Shown here one piece after another: positions 20,603 through 35,818 of a stretch of 64,000 bases of DNA. Under the pieces are notes generated by a model. That model had not been told where the DNA came from, ran no database searches, and was given only the letters and a program-made list of their open reading frames with translations. Source of the DNA: Onchidella celtica (lineage: Eukaryota; Mollusca; Gastropoda; Systellommatophora; Onchidiidae); assembly GCA_963931925.1 (NCBI GenBank), contig OZ007573.1:35198807-35262806 (forward strand). Direction: 5' to 3'. Numbering within the stretch: the first letter of the stretch is position 1; every line of letters begins with the position of its first letter. The position numbers and the translations under genes are program-made.

Positions 20603-21018
20603 CGGTGGTTCCCAATATGGGGTTTTGATTTCGAAAACGAAGAAAAGGGTCGACAAGGGGAACGACAGCGATGAAAGGAGGTGGGGGAGACACACATGAA
20701 TGAAGGTCGATTTGGGGAGGGGGGGGGGCAAATAAAGGGCAGCTATTGACCTGCTCAACAACACGCACATAGGTTTTATGAACAGAAAAAGCCTTTTTTG
20801 TGTGTGTTCATTTTATAAAGAATGCTTTCTGTTTTATAATGAATAATCATTGTCATTAATGAGACTGTGATAAAGTTAACATCATAATTTGTGTGCAGTC
20901 TGTCTTCTTGTGAAGTGTATCTGCTGGGTTTTAGTAGGGATTTGGTTGGGGCGGGAGCGATGGCAGAATAGTTGGGGGCTAAAGGGGTGATGGCCTTGAA
21001 AAAGGTTGAGAACCACTG
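20603..21018. mobile_element. hAT-type non-autonomous element, 416 bp
   Basis: The right end reads ggttgagaaccactg, the reverse complement of the common hAT terminus CAGTGGTTCTCAACC. The left end cggtggttcccaa matches it at most positions. Flanking 8-mers gtctacgt and atataggt agree at 5 of 8 positions, as expected for an old 8-bp target duplication. No transposase ORF is present. Confidence 0.6.
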
Positions 21019-22869
21019 ATATAGGTAAATGGCCGCACCTACTCTCTTAAGGTAGACTAGCAACTGCTCTTGACAAAGATAACCTCTGAATCCAACTATC
21101 TTTTATCACTAATCAATTAGCATTAAGTGCATACTGGATAAAAATTGATGGCGCTATGAAACAAGTCGTGCCATGTTCTCGATAATAACAACTGGGCTAA
21201 TGTTTTGCATCAGTTCAGTGCACTCTTGAAGATGCACTTTTACCACGTGGGCATCCATGTGTGCTTACTCCAGGGTGGGGTGGGGATGGACGGATGCGTG
21301 ATCCCAGCGTAAAAAAAAAAAAAAGTGTATACCTTTTTTTTAATTATGTTCGGTAATGAAGTTTAAAAATGTATTCTCTCCTCTCTCAACCAAACAGGAA
21401 AATCATCAAAGAAAGCCGTTCTCAAAAATTTAACGCCTACATCATTCTATTTCTAGGAAGTGAAATAATATGAAAAACAATTTAACTTTCGCTCCACCTA
21501 CTCAGCATAAGTGGCCCTTGTCCCCACTTGAATTCAAGTGCATTCAAGGACAAGTACACCAAATGACATTAAAATTTCAAGTAGACTGAAAAGCCGGACT
21601 CCCCAAAAATCCACACACTCATTAAACTAAGTGACTGTTAATAATACAATTATTATTCATCAACTACGGGCTGTCCCGCGTCCCCGCTCCTAAGGCCAAC
21701 GAGGTTTTGCGTCACAGTAACATCATTATGCTATTATGAGACAAAATATTCTGGCAGCAAAGTCCGGCAAAGTCCGGTTTGAACGAAAGCATGCAAGCAC
21801 GACTGACAACGCTTTATGATTCTGACTCCACCAAATGGAAGCTGAGACAACAAATAAAATAGAGTTCCGTAATGAACAAACTTTAAACACGGCAGATTTT
21901 TGTTCACAGATTAATTTGCAGCTTTCTAGTAAAAAAGCAAGTTCTACTGAAAATGTAAAATACGTAAGGGGAAAGCAATAACGCTGGTTGCAGTATAAAT
22001 AAAACCAATGAAATAATATGTTGAATGTTACCCAAAAATTGCAAAGCCTTGTGTTTGTAATAAACTTCACACGACAAATTCCAATGTCAAGCGATTAAAA
22101 AAAAAAAAAAATATTTAACCAGAAGGGGAGACCAAATCAGCTCGCCATCTGGGAAATTTGTGACTTGCCACGCTCTTCATAGCATCATATTATAACGCAA
22201 AATTAATGCTTTTCAGTGTTGCTAGTTCGGCTATTATGGACGCTCTTAATGACGATGAGCTATTTGTAACTTGCCATTTTGCTCATATTATGGTGCAATT
22301 GTTTTTCAGTGTCATCAATCCGGTTGTTATGGACGCTTAATGACAAGAAGCCTAACGACACAAGTGAAGCTGAAGCCGTGTTCTGTAATTTGTCAAGCTT
22401 CACGCCGGCAAACAACCAGACGATGCATAAAGAACAAGACATTCATCTCAAGTACAGTATGGACATAAGTGGAATGAAACAGCCCGCGATGTAAAAAAAA
22501 AAAAAAAATGTTATTTCACAAAAAATTTGACAATAAAAAAGGACACTTCCACGCTGTGCCGAATGATTCAGTGCATAATATTAATAATCATTCAACAGCT
22601 GTCGTTTAAAATCCTATGCGCAAATCATTAATTTCGTGCACGGCAATGAAAAACAGGCTTTCACGCTCTGCATACAGTTACATGTACTTAACTGTTGTCC
22701 TCGAAAACCCTGCCAGGTAAATCATTAATTTCACGTCAAGTTAAATTTTGGCTGCGATTAAATGAAACTTGAAACAACAATACTCCTGCTGCCAAAGAGG
22801 CGTGGGGCTTAAGGTAATTAACCCGCAAGTGTGAGGCTCCGGGTTCGACTCACACTCAGGGCAAGCTCC
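21019..22869. other. Intron 2 segment, mostly unrecognised
   Basis: Contains several A runs of 13-16 bases. At 22845-22870 the words ctccgggttcgactc resemble a tRNA B box, but no convincing A box precedes them. No exon was found. Confidence 0.4.
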
Positions 22870-23260
22870 AACCCAACCAATTTCCCCACTGTGTTTTTAA
22901 GGCATTCACTTGCCTCCCGACCAATTTCTCACTGTGTTTTTAAGGCATTCACTTGCCCCCCGACCAATTTCTCACTGTGTTTTTAAGGCATTCACTTGCC
23001 TCCGGACCAATTTCTCACTGTGTTTTTAAAGGCATTCATTTGCCTCCGGACCAATTTCTCATTGTGTTTTTAAGGCATTCACTTCCCTCCCGACCAATTT
23101 CTCACTGTTTTAAAGGCATTCACTTGCCTCCCGACTAATTTCTCACTGTGTTGTTAAGGCATTCACTTGCCTCCCAACCAATATTTCACTGTGTTTTTAA
23201 GGCATTCACTTGAATCCCAACCAATTTCTCACTGTTTTTAAGACACTCGCTTGTCACCGG
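22870..23260. repeat. 43-bp minisatellite, about 9 units
   Basis: The word aaggcattcacttgcctc recurs at about 22899, 22942, 22985, 23029, 23072, 23113, 23156 and 23199, with a degenerate last copy near 23240. Each unit also carries ccaatttctcactgtgttttt. Period is 41-44 bp. The 61-codon ORF over it is repeat-derived. Confidence 0.95.
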
Positions 23261-23561
23261 CCTGACGAAGGCCCCAGTCTGCGTGCCTGATACAGCCTCT
23301 GAGTCCAGTATGTGAGATTTCTTAGTTGAGTTTGGAGAAGGCATGTCGACATTGTACTAGGAAAAAGCAAGACGATACACAGAGTGTACGAGAATGATAG
23401 GTCCGGTGCAGACCTTACCAAAACCGCCCACCAACCACCCACTCGGAAACCACAAAAAGGATGTATAACCCTCACTTAAAAACAACGAAAACTGTCTGAT
23501 AGCCGTCAATGGTTCTCGATCGCTGTTTCTCAACCTCTTTGTGTCCCATGCCCCAATTCAA

Positions 23562-23757
23562 TTTTCCGAACGAAGTGCATATCTGTACAACATGTTGTGC
23601 ACACAATTCGATGACATGGGCTGGGGTAGCTCTACCTGATTGGTCTAAAACGTAAACACTCTTCTATGAATGAAGAAGATTCATTCACAATGTGTGTTCT
23701 ACGTCATCGAATTGTGTGCACAACATGTTGTACGGATATGCGCTTCCTTTTCCGAAA
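23562..23757. repeat. Inverted repeat able to form a long hairpin
   Basis: The arm 23562-23615 (core gtacaacatgttgtgcacac then aattcgatgac) is repeated in reverse at 23703-23757. The arms are about 54 bp and match at nearly all positions over the central 31. The spacer is about 87 bp. Upstream at 23521, cgctgtttctcaacctc resembles a hAT terminus, but the arms are internal to it. Confidence 0.8.
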
Positions 23758-25420
23758 GAAATAAAAAATGTGCACTTCACCATGATTGGACAAAGTATAC
23801 AAAAAAGAAAGAAAAAAAAACACCATTCCGTGAACTCTTTCCCTACGGGCCAGCATCCTGGGCGAGGCACCTCGTGGGTTTACACGCCGTACTGTACTGT
23901 GTATTTGTAAACACAGATTGTCAGAAGTGGGATTTTGGGGATAATTGCGTTATTGTAGGTCCCCTCCAGATGTCAACGAGGGGGTTGGTGGATGTAGTAG
24001 ACTCGCACCCGAAACACTCATACCACAATAACTAAGCAACACAGGATTACTTATGTTCAGACCTGACGGGCCATGTAATGATCATACAACATTCGACTGC
24101 ATAATTTACGGTAATCACAATCATAGATATTACATAAATGTAATCCACTACTGAAATTCTAGCAAGTCTATCTAAAATAGAGTATCGACAAGTCTAGTAC
24201 TATGCGCTCTTGAAGTGCGCCTATCCAGGACGACAGTTCCTAAAGGATACCGGTGTAAACAAATTCAATTTGGTCGATCTCGCTTTCATACAATCGGTAA
24301 TAGCACCTAATCAGATAATTGACCGACTCCTAAAGTGTAGCAGCGCTCACTAATAATTTCCATAGTAATACGCTTCACAAAATATCTATGCTGCTCCACA
24401 CTAAGAAGTATACATCTAGGAAATGAACATAGTTCAATCTCAAACACAATCTAACAGCTCATTACACATCTAGTAAAAATATATTCAATGTCCTTCTCTT
24501 CGTCACAATGGGGTGACGGAAAAAACTGTCACAATTCCTGGCACAAACACACACATTTCCTCGCTCGCGATGGTTTTGCGAGCGAGAGAGTCCAATGTAA
24601 GCGGCGTGCACACTTAAGCCTGGTGCACAGAGGCTTCGTCACTGTATAGGTCTCTTCACAGCGCGAAGCTTTTTGTCTGTCATCTCCACTCAGGTAGGAG
24701 GCCCCCGTGACTCGTCTTTTCGCCAAATGCTTGAAATATGAATCCACTGATCTTAGTACGTGTGTTAGCTTTTATACCCCCCGATGGTTACTAAGGGTCT
24801 CCCTCCCGATTGGACGATCAAGGACCCAGCTACGACAAACACAAGTTTGTCTTTCAGTTAACCCTAACTGCTTTCTCAAAAGGATATGGACACAACTCAA
24901 AAACCTACACTAAAACTTCTACAATCCTACTCTGTAAACAAGAAAATCCCACACGCACACCAAAATCAAAGGGTTAACTTAATGTTTACAAACTTCACTC
25001 ACACATCCCTCATCACGAAATCCGTGGCTCGATTAATAGCTAAACGCGTTTCATATTCTCCCAAAATAAACCCAACCCATGACTAACAGAAAAGAGCTCA
25101 CACGGCTCGTGACACAGGTCGCCTGACTACACAACAGCAGCTGTCCAAACTACAGGAATACACTGATCGCACACGTGGGAACGCTGGACATGCTAGGACA
25201 AAGGACGCTTTACCAAGAATTCTACTTTTAAGGTTCGACGACACGGGATGTTAAAATTTTCCATTACAGTGGTCAAGGAATACCTTTACAATGTACGTTA
25301 AGACCTCAGGCTGCGTTGTAAGGGCTGCCGCTAGGGAAGTGTGTGTCGTACGGTGGGGAAAGAGTTAAAGTTGTACATCTGTTAAGTTTGATTTTTTATT
25401 ATGAGCTAAACAAGGAAACG
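23758..25420. other. Intron 2 segment, nothing recognised
   Basis: Ordinary sequence without recognised coding or repeat families. A small inverted repeat (cctcgctcgcgatgg with gcgagcgag) lies near 24557-24590. Confidence 0.4.
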
Positions 25421-25624
25421 GAAGGTCTTTCCCCCGTTTGCGCCACTCACCAAAACGTTAACAAACATAATATGATGAAGACCTTCCCTAACCCGCGCTT
25501 TCGTTCTTTCTCTCTTCTTTCTTTGTCCCATACAAATACTAAACCCAACCTTTTGATAAGCCCGCTCAAAAGTCCCCTCTTTAGTGTGTTTTCTTGACTG
25601 GCGCGGACGCGCGGAGGGTCTCCC
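25421..25624. repeat. Dispersed repeat C, copy 1
   Basis: About 205 bp align with 37743-37948 in the same orientation with roughly 90% identity. Shared stretches include gttaacaaacataatatgat, cccaaccttttgataagccc and ttgactggcgcggacg. It has no coding signature; the class is unknown. Confidence 0.85.
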
Positions 25625-26556
25625 AAGGAAACCACCTACACAGTATAAACCAAAAGCAGTGTATCTACGCAGTTTAGTTAAAATATACACTATGAAATTA
25701 AGATTTCTATGAAAAACCCCAACGCCCCATTCTGAAGTCCCACGCCCCAACAAAGCACTGCCACGCCCCACCGGTTCTGCTTCTGCATCACCTTATGAAA
25801 CGCTGTTCTAGACGACCACCGGCTTAAATCAAATCTCAGAGGATTCAGTTAGCAGCAATGACTGCATTCGTACTAATGGGACATCCTGCTCGGTTAACGC
25901 ATGTGTAGGCTCTTCCTCAAAATTCCATCCCTTGCAATGTCTTACATGAGGAAAGGGGACTTTGAAAAATATCCTACATATACGACGATACTGTTACAGT
26001 CTGGGGCTCGTACTTAGTTACAATGGCCGTAGATTTTGTGTGTGGTTGGTTGTTGTTTTTTCGGGGGGGGGTTGGGGCTTATGGCCAAAATACTCACAAA
26101 CGCATGTTGTTACCAGTCTGTGGGCCAATTCCCCCCCCCCCCCCAAAAAAGTTATCATGGCCACGCTGTATGTATTGTTGACGTTGTTGACATTTAGCTG
26201 AGCCTCATTATAACCCAGACCCTAAATCAATAAACTATTCACTGTGCATACAAAATTTAATTTGGCCATATGGAGCGATTAACCAGTTGTTGTTTTTTTA
26301 ACATGAAATTGGGCCTTCGGCTGTATCTTCGGGCTAGACAAGCTCCGCATTCCCGTTACGCATTAAGCAGAATGCAAATGAGCTGTTGTTGTCTCATGTT
26401 TACAAGGACTTCTATCTCGAATGAAAAGACGAGTCAGGAATCATCCACTCCAATCCTCTTTTGTGTCCAGGCTCACTGCCATACTTTGGTGTTATCTCGT
26501 CCCAATTAGCATTTTGTCGAGGGCCAATATCAAACACTCCGTCCCTGCATGAGTAA
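25625..26556. other. Intron 2 segment with G and C runs
   Basis: Contains a G run near 26061-26069 and a C run near 26131-26144, each bordered by T or A tracts in inverted arrangement. No exon was seen. Confidence 0.4.
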
Positions 26557-27040
26557 TTAACTTCCTTACACTCGTTCTCTAATACCGTTTTACCGTCTTT
26601 ACAAGTCTACACACCATCTCGTTCACTAAGATCATCAAGTGACAAAACAATCTTAAGAATCCCATCTAAAAACTATAAAACTATAGGCCATAGATCCTTC
26701 AACTATTTTGGACCTTTTGTCTGGAACCAGATACCCTTGAACATTCGCGAATCACCGAATCTTGAAAGCTTTAAGAAAAGCGCAAAACATCACCTTTTCC
26801 CCCGAAACTGTTAAATTTTCAAAGTTCTATTCTATACTTTGATGTTATGATTGATTCTTTTACCTAGTGCCATAACAATGACTAAGAGCGTCTATGTTTG
26901 TATGGATGAGAGTGCGTGTTTTAGTATGAGATTTGGAAAGTGTATGCAGGAATCATTGATGCAATGTACAGCGCATTGAGTAATAATTTTATCAGAAATG
27001 TGCTATAGAAATTCTATTTATTATTTATTATTATTATTGC
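26557..27040 (+). mobile_element. 3' end of an L2/CR1-like LINE
   Basis: From 26557 to the stop at 26812-26814 an open frame encodes the C-terminus of a non-LTR retrotransposon ORF2: YTPSRSLRSSSDKTILRIPS, then IGHRSFNYFGPFVWNQIPLN, then a Phe-Lys...His-Leu-Phe end. The tyr-thr-pro-ser-arg, S-F-x-Y-x-G-P-x-x-W-N-x-I/L-P and F-K-x-x-x-K-x-x-L-F motifs are typical of the L2/CR1 group. About 86 codons are intact; upstream the frame hits a stop at 26554, so the copy is 5' truncated or mutated. The 3' UTR ends with tgtgctatagaaattctatt and a (TTA)n tail near 27020-27036, as expected for an L2-like tail. Confidence 0.85.
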
Positions 27041-30238
<3,198 letters not shown>

Positions 30239-30516
30239 CTGGTTGTAGTTTCCAGCAAAGACCTGTCTGAAACAAGAAACTGCTTTTGTGAATCTGATGT
30301 TTCAAAGCTGTCATGATGTCCCTCAGCATCGTCAAGGACACCTCCAGTTGGGTAAACCATAATATTCTCACTTGTGGTGCCATTAGAATTTTGGGATGAA
30401 ATGGCTTCAGACTTGCGATTTTGCTCATTAATTGGAGCACTGCTGGTGTTGTAGTTTACTCTCTCCCGCATCGGCCCGGCCTGTAGCAAATTGGTTGTTT
30501 CCTTGGCTGCAGCCAT
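30239..30516 (-). CDS. SLC36A-like: SLC36-like transporter, coding exon 1 with start codon
   Basis: The exon starts at ATG 30516 in good context (A at -3, G at +4) and gives 92 codons plus two bases, then donor GTAAGG. The protein begins MAAAKETTNLLQAGPMRERV and is hydrophilic, rich in Ser, Asn, Thr and acidic residues, as expected of the cytosolic N-terminal tail. The tail is longer than in human PAT1 (about 50 residues before the first span) and not conserved by itself. Assignment rests on in-phase joining to exon 2. Untranslated 5' exons may lie further right. Confidence 0.85.
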
Positions 30517-31309
30517 TGTTCATTTCAGTTTCCAGTCACACAGAGCAAAAATTTGTCTCTCTTTAGTTTTTACACTTGACACATAACTGAATGATTAAAT
30601 TAGATCTGTCTTGTAATAATCTGTATGAAGAAACCACACACATAACTTGACTTAAGACCACTTTCATTTACATACAGTATTAATATTATCAGAGAAGACC
30701 GGCACTATAATTAACGTGTTTCACAAATTATGCCATTTAGGAAAAGTCTCCATAAAAACCTTTTTGCATGTTTCACAATTCATAATAAACCAACTCCCAA
30801 AAACTGAACACGGCGAAGATGTAAGTCATAATACTGTATGTACAAAGACATTATATTTTTCACACCCCAATATACGTGTACATAATACATGTATGAGTGT
30901 TTTCAAAATTTGTATTTTGATAACTCTAAAGTGGAGAACTCTGCAAAGTAAAGTATTCCCAGAATATGAAACAGGTGCCAGACTAAAGTCATGTCTAAAA
31001 CGTAAAACATGTATGGTAGGCCTACTGCTCCTGAAAGGCCAATACTGGCGCTGTCAGTGCTAGTTCAATTATTAAGACTCAAATGGTGTACAGCTGGTGA
31101 CCACATTAAAACGCTTTCAATGAATAGTGATTCATTAATATCACCTGTCTGTCATGCTTAGTGATTAATTTCTCAATGACTAATGTTTTAGGAATCCAAA
31201 GATCAAGTTGAAAAATGGATGCCATAAACTAAGAGAGGAAACCACAGAACCATGAAACATGGTTTCATATATCAGAGAACGTTTAGGGTGCACAAAATGA
31301 ATTTGTGGG
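30517..31309. other. Upstream flank of the transporter gene
   Basis: This should include the 5' UTR and possibly the promoter, unless a non-coding exon lies farther upstream. I see no CpG-rich block or clear TATA element and cannot place the start site. Confidence 0.4.
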
Positions 31310-31765
31310 GGGGACAAGGTGGTCTAGAGGCAAGGTGCTCGCCCCTCATGCCAAGGGTCCCGGGTTCAAAACCCGGCCGGTGCAGGCATGTTGGAAGTTT
31401 GGGATTTTTCTCATATTTTCGCGTCCCTGATCCTATTGAGGGGTAGGATCGAGTACCTAGTCTTCTCGGATAAGGACGAAAAAAATCGGAGGGCCCGTGT
31501 GCACGTTGCGCACGTCAAAGATACCTTGGCAGTTGGAAATCGTAAAGAGCAGGCCGAATAGGCCGCTGCCCGGGCAAAATTAAATAAATTTCATCCCTAC
31601 CATTCCCTTCCCCTCCCTCACCCCCCCCCCCCAAAAAAAAGAACCGCCGACCGGCGCTGCACTGTGGCGACGACGTGCCTGCTCCAGTTGTAACTGGGCT
31701 GCAATGGCACAAAGGCAAATTTCCCAAATGGGATTAAAGAGTTTTACAAATACAAATACAAATTA
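31310..31765 (+). mobile_element. tRNA-derived SINE, full length
   Basis: The 5' head carries RNA polymerase III boxes: A box tggtctagagg (31320-31330) and B box ggttcaaaacc (31363-31373). A conserved body follows (gtgcacgttgcgcacgtcaaagata at about 31498-31522, then aaatcgtaaagagcaggccg), then a C run, and a 3' end gggattaaagagttttacaa with an (atacaa)n tail. About 455 bp in total. A second, rearranged copy is at 42628-43016. The family name is not assigned. Confidence 0.85.
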
Positions 31766-31789
31766 TAAATATTTATATTATATGTATTA

Positions 31790-32010
31790 TGTTCAACAAG
31801 GACAATTTTTCAAAGTTAAACCCTGCCTTTTCCACACCATGTTTTACAAATCATATTATTATACTTTATAGTCATTAACATTCCTAGCTTTTTCCTACAG
31901 CTGTCTGTGTTTTGTAAGATGGTGTCACCTCTCTGTAGTTTGGCACTGGCAGCACTTTCCAGTGCGGCATTTAAATTATCATGAATGTGAATGGGCAGTT
32001 CCAAGCAAAA
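31790..32010. repeat. Dispersed repeat D, copy 1
   Basis: Shares aaccctgccttttccacacc, taacattcctagctttttcc and atggtgtcacctctctgtag with copies near 33850-33995 and 55730-55890. All three are in the same orientation. Class unknown. A 70-codon minus-strand ORF over it is not conserved in the other copies. Confidence 0.7.
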
Positions 32011-33849
32011 CAGTCCCTGAGGAGACACATTTCTAATTAGGTTATAAATAAGATTACAGCTGTTTAGTACAACAGGTCTACCTTAAAGATCATTAAGTTT
32101 TATTTCATTTTTGCTAACAATAGTTTATTAGATCCTTTGACAAAGTGAACAAAATTTTTGAAAGTTTTACTAATAAAAAAAAAGTGAGCAACCACTTTTA
32201 AAGTCTTTTGAGTGGTATCCAATAATAACTGAAGCCGATCATTACCTATCTCTTGAAAGGTCATACTTAGTCAATAATTCTATCATACTTTTGCAGAGCT
32301 AAGTACTGCATGAGTTGAGAAAAATATCATTTTTATGTATGGCCCTGTGTCAGGCCCTAACATGTCATGCATGCCGTAACATTTTTTCAACTTTTTTTCC
32401 ATCTCACAATGCTTGTATTCTATCAATAACACAATCCATTACACTGAATCATGGCTGGGTTAGGCGACATTGACTGACAAAAATTTATGAAAATGTTATG
32501 GTGTGACAACCAGTGCTCGGATGAGTTAAATTGCTCACACAGTGATTGAAAAAGAGCCATAGTCAAGACACCTTGTTTACAACATGTGCATGGATAGATA
32601 GTGACACAATTGATTCTCTTGTCTTTGTAACAGATGATCTGAGCCATGACAAATTTGCAGTTTGCAAAGCTAGCAAAGAAATGCCATGGAAAGACAGATG
32701 TTGCATTTGTAAGTTCCTTCCGAGGAAATCGGAAATAATGAAAATGAAGTCTTTAAATCGCACGCGGGAAGATGTTAAAACTCTTCCACAAACACACAAC
32801 ACTCATTTTGTGAGAGCCATATATCACCATTTGTTATTCAGCACACAATGCACAGCAAGAGTGACTCATTGACAATAACTGCTTTCAAATAATATGACAA
32901 TTGCAATACTGTATACAAGTTCTAAAGTAAAAGCACAACAACTGCCCAACCACCGTCTAAAACATCAAAAACACTCGCCATTGGTGATTTTATTGTTGTA
33001 AAAGTACTAAAAGTCATGGGCAAGGTCACATCTAAGAATTTTATAGCCTGATTCACACACCATTGATGTAGCTGATGTGATTGATGTATTGCCAATACCA
33101 TCACTGAACAACAATGGCCATTATATTTTTGATTGTGATCTCTCAGTCATGGCCAAATAATACATTATTTTGTTAAATTAAAAACCTGTCAAAGTTATTT
33201 TGGAGCCTGTGAATTAATTCTTTTTTGTTGCTTTTGCAGCCACTTTTTCATATCCAGTTTTGAATTCCAAACCAGCGTGTTACTTGTTAATTATATGTTA
33301 CATGTAATAATAATATGTTTGCCAAATTAAATAACAGTATTCTTAGAAAAGGTTAGTGGCTTTTCTCAATTTGAGATGACCTATTTTATCTAGATACAAA
33401 ATGTCTACACTCTGTTGTCATGTGCTTATTCCCAACCTTGGTTTTGCAAAGATCCCTGAACGTCAAGCCGTAACAGTCACTTTTTCCAACTTCACAAGTT
33501 AACAATACAATTTTCAGCTATTTATCCAATGTGGTATTATAGTTCAGTCTCTTAATGACATCATATGTCAAGAAGACATGCAGGTTCTTGTTGCAAAAAA
33601 ATGTCCCTTTCACATCACGCTACTTGGTTAAACAAACTTTCAAGGTTCTGAAAATGGTGCAAAAAAGGCTAAAAACATTGCGCCGTAATGCTTGGAATTG
33701 CCTAAATCAAGAGGCTAAAGTAAGCATATTTTTGTCGGCCTTGGAACAGGCTGAGATTTTACTGCGTATGACTACATTTCCAGTGTGACGCAAGACGTGT
33801 CACGTGGTTGTCAACTATGGCTGACAAAGTGTGAGTGCATAATTATTTA
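32011..33849. other. Intergenic, nothing recognised
   Basis: ORFs of up to 108 codons (32546-32872, plus strand) show no motif, splice-site pattern or similarity that I recognise. Confidence 0.4.
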
Positions 33850-33995
33850 TTTAAATGTTCAACACGGACAGTTTTTCAAACTTGACTTGAACCCTGCCTT
33901 TTCCATGCCACGTTTTATAGTCTTAACATTCCTAGCATTTTGTATAATGGTGTCACCTCTATGTATGGTTGAAAGAGCACTGCCAAAAGTACTCA
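33850..33995. repeat. Dispersed repeat D, copy 2
   Basis: Counterpart of 31790-32010, lacking a stretch in its centre. Key words are gttcaacacggacagttttt, tgccttttccatgccacg and atggtgtcacctct. Confidence 0.7.
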
Positions 33996-34075
33996 CATTT
34001 AATATTCAGCAAAGATAAAACAATGTCTGACACTTTGATGGGTAATTCAGGTCATTTATTAAATTTTATCTAAGC

Positions 34076-34397
34076 CAGGGATTCTCCAAAGTGGTTAGTA
34101 TAATTTAAGCTAATCCTAAACCATTATGTCATGGAGGGTTAGATAATAAGCTTTTTAGGGTAGAGTTAAAAAGAAAATAAAAATGCCTGTTGTGACTCAT
34201 TTTTACAGATATTTATATGTGGAAGAATTAAAGGCATACTTCATACCTTGTCCTATACAAGCGTATTTTAAATTTTCAACTGAAAACAGAGTATCATGTG
34301 TTATTTCATACATAAGGTTCACTTTTATTTATTGCTTGAGGGTCGATGGAGGATAAAAAAATTCTTTAAAAAAAACCAAAATCTTTGGGAACCCCTG
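34076..34397. mobile_element. 322-bp hAT-type non-autonomous element
   Basis: The left end is cagggattctccaaagtgg and the right end is atctttgggaacccctg, which reversed begins CAGGGGTTCCCAAAGAT. The termini match at about 12 of the first 14 positions. Flanking 8-mers atctaagc and aattaaac agree at 5 of 8. No ORF. CAGGGG termini with 8-bp duplications point to hAT. Confidence 0.65.
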
Positions 34398-34722
34398 AAT
34401 TAAACACTGATGGATACAATTTTTCTTTGGCCAGCAATTTAAAATAAAAACTCTGCATTTGAATTTTATTAAACTGTCAATGGTAAAATAAAAAGAGCTT
34501 GTCAAATGTCCACGCCTTTGATTATAGTTTGTCCATTAATGCACTCAAATTACCCAGCCAAGTCATCTCATTTTATGCACAAAAAATTAAATTGTTTGGA
34601 GTTCTGGGTGGATCTTGGCCACATAACTGGAAGATGAAAGGGTTTCAAACATAGGGCATCAGTAACTAACAGTAACAGTCTCACAAAATTATCATTGACA
34701 ACAAACAATGCAGCGAATCAGC

Positions 34723-35818
34723 CAGACTGGGAGATGTAATAATTATAAGACAAATCCCAGACTGGGAGATGTAATAATTATAACAGGACAACAATCACGA
34801 ACGAACACGTATAACACTTAACAGAACAACCCATCAGACTCACACATTTATTAAACATAAGATAAAGATAGAAATGCAATGACATACATTATATTACTTA
34901 ATTAAACTGCCGTCCACGGCCTTCTTCCCGTAAGCATACTTCCTCCGGTCCACAACCCGGTAATTACTTCTAAAGACACTTCGGCCTCAGCCTCTCCACT
35001 CAGGGTCTTAATGACACACTAGTATTTTTTCGCACCACAGTCTCTCAATAGCGCCTCCCTATGGCAATAACACCTTAGCCTCCTATAGTACCTCACGTGG
35101 CCATAGCACGTTAATAATTCAATTCACATGAGTATCTCACTCGCACAGTAATACATCCATGTCACAGTAGTACATCTTAATAGCACATTACAATCATATA
35201 TACATCCCTGTCTGTGGCCAGACTGCCACGACTCATGTGCTGCGACTGTCCTACACGACAGCGTCCCTCCTGGCCTATGTGTAGCATTCGGCCCTATGCT
35301 GGCCTCTCCCCTGTGCTCACCGTAGGCGGCGCTTCGGCCCGACCCCGGCACCTACAAGAATAACATTACATTGGTATAATACCATACCGTTTCTATTCAC
35401 TTCACCCCTCATTACAACTCATGAAGCGTACACACAATAGTCCACCTTCCACTCGCCACACATCCTACGGTAACACACCTCCACCGTAGTACACAATACT
35501 CACTCTCGCTACAAATCCATGAACTTAACTTACATCATGGTCATAGACGAATATAATACATCAATCATAATAATTATCAATCATCGTTCCACCTACCAGT
35601 CATCACTGGAAAACACATCCCAACATATCACTCTCAGTCACGTCTGTCCCCTGGGACCTTCTAACTTGCAGTGATAGTAGTACAGCGCTCTCGCCTCATG
35701 CAGACCCCCCCCCCCCCACTCACAACATGCACGCTTTTCATTACCCGTGGGCCGTGGGTTAACTTTACTCTCCCCCCTTCCCCCGTAACTATTGATCCCC
35801 GCTCACTCGCTCGTGACA
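34723..35818 (-). mobile_element. Solo LTR of the same Gmr1-type family, reversed and old
   Basis: Read in reverse, this follows the 1193-bp LTR from end to end: it ends (plus strand) with cactcgctcgtgaca against the LTR start TGTCACGAGTGGAGTG, contains the ggcacctacaagaataacat segment, and begins gacaaatcccagactggga at 34749. Identity is roughly 75-80% by eye. No internal retrotransposon sequence flanks either side. The LTR end is partly duplicated: 34723-34748 repeats about 26 bases of 34757-34782. No clear target duplication was found. Confidence 0.85.

Noticed and set aside
31310..31390. A functional tRNA gene
   Set aside because: A and B boxes are present, but the sequence cannot form a full cloverleaf acceptor stem and continues into a conserved SINE body.
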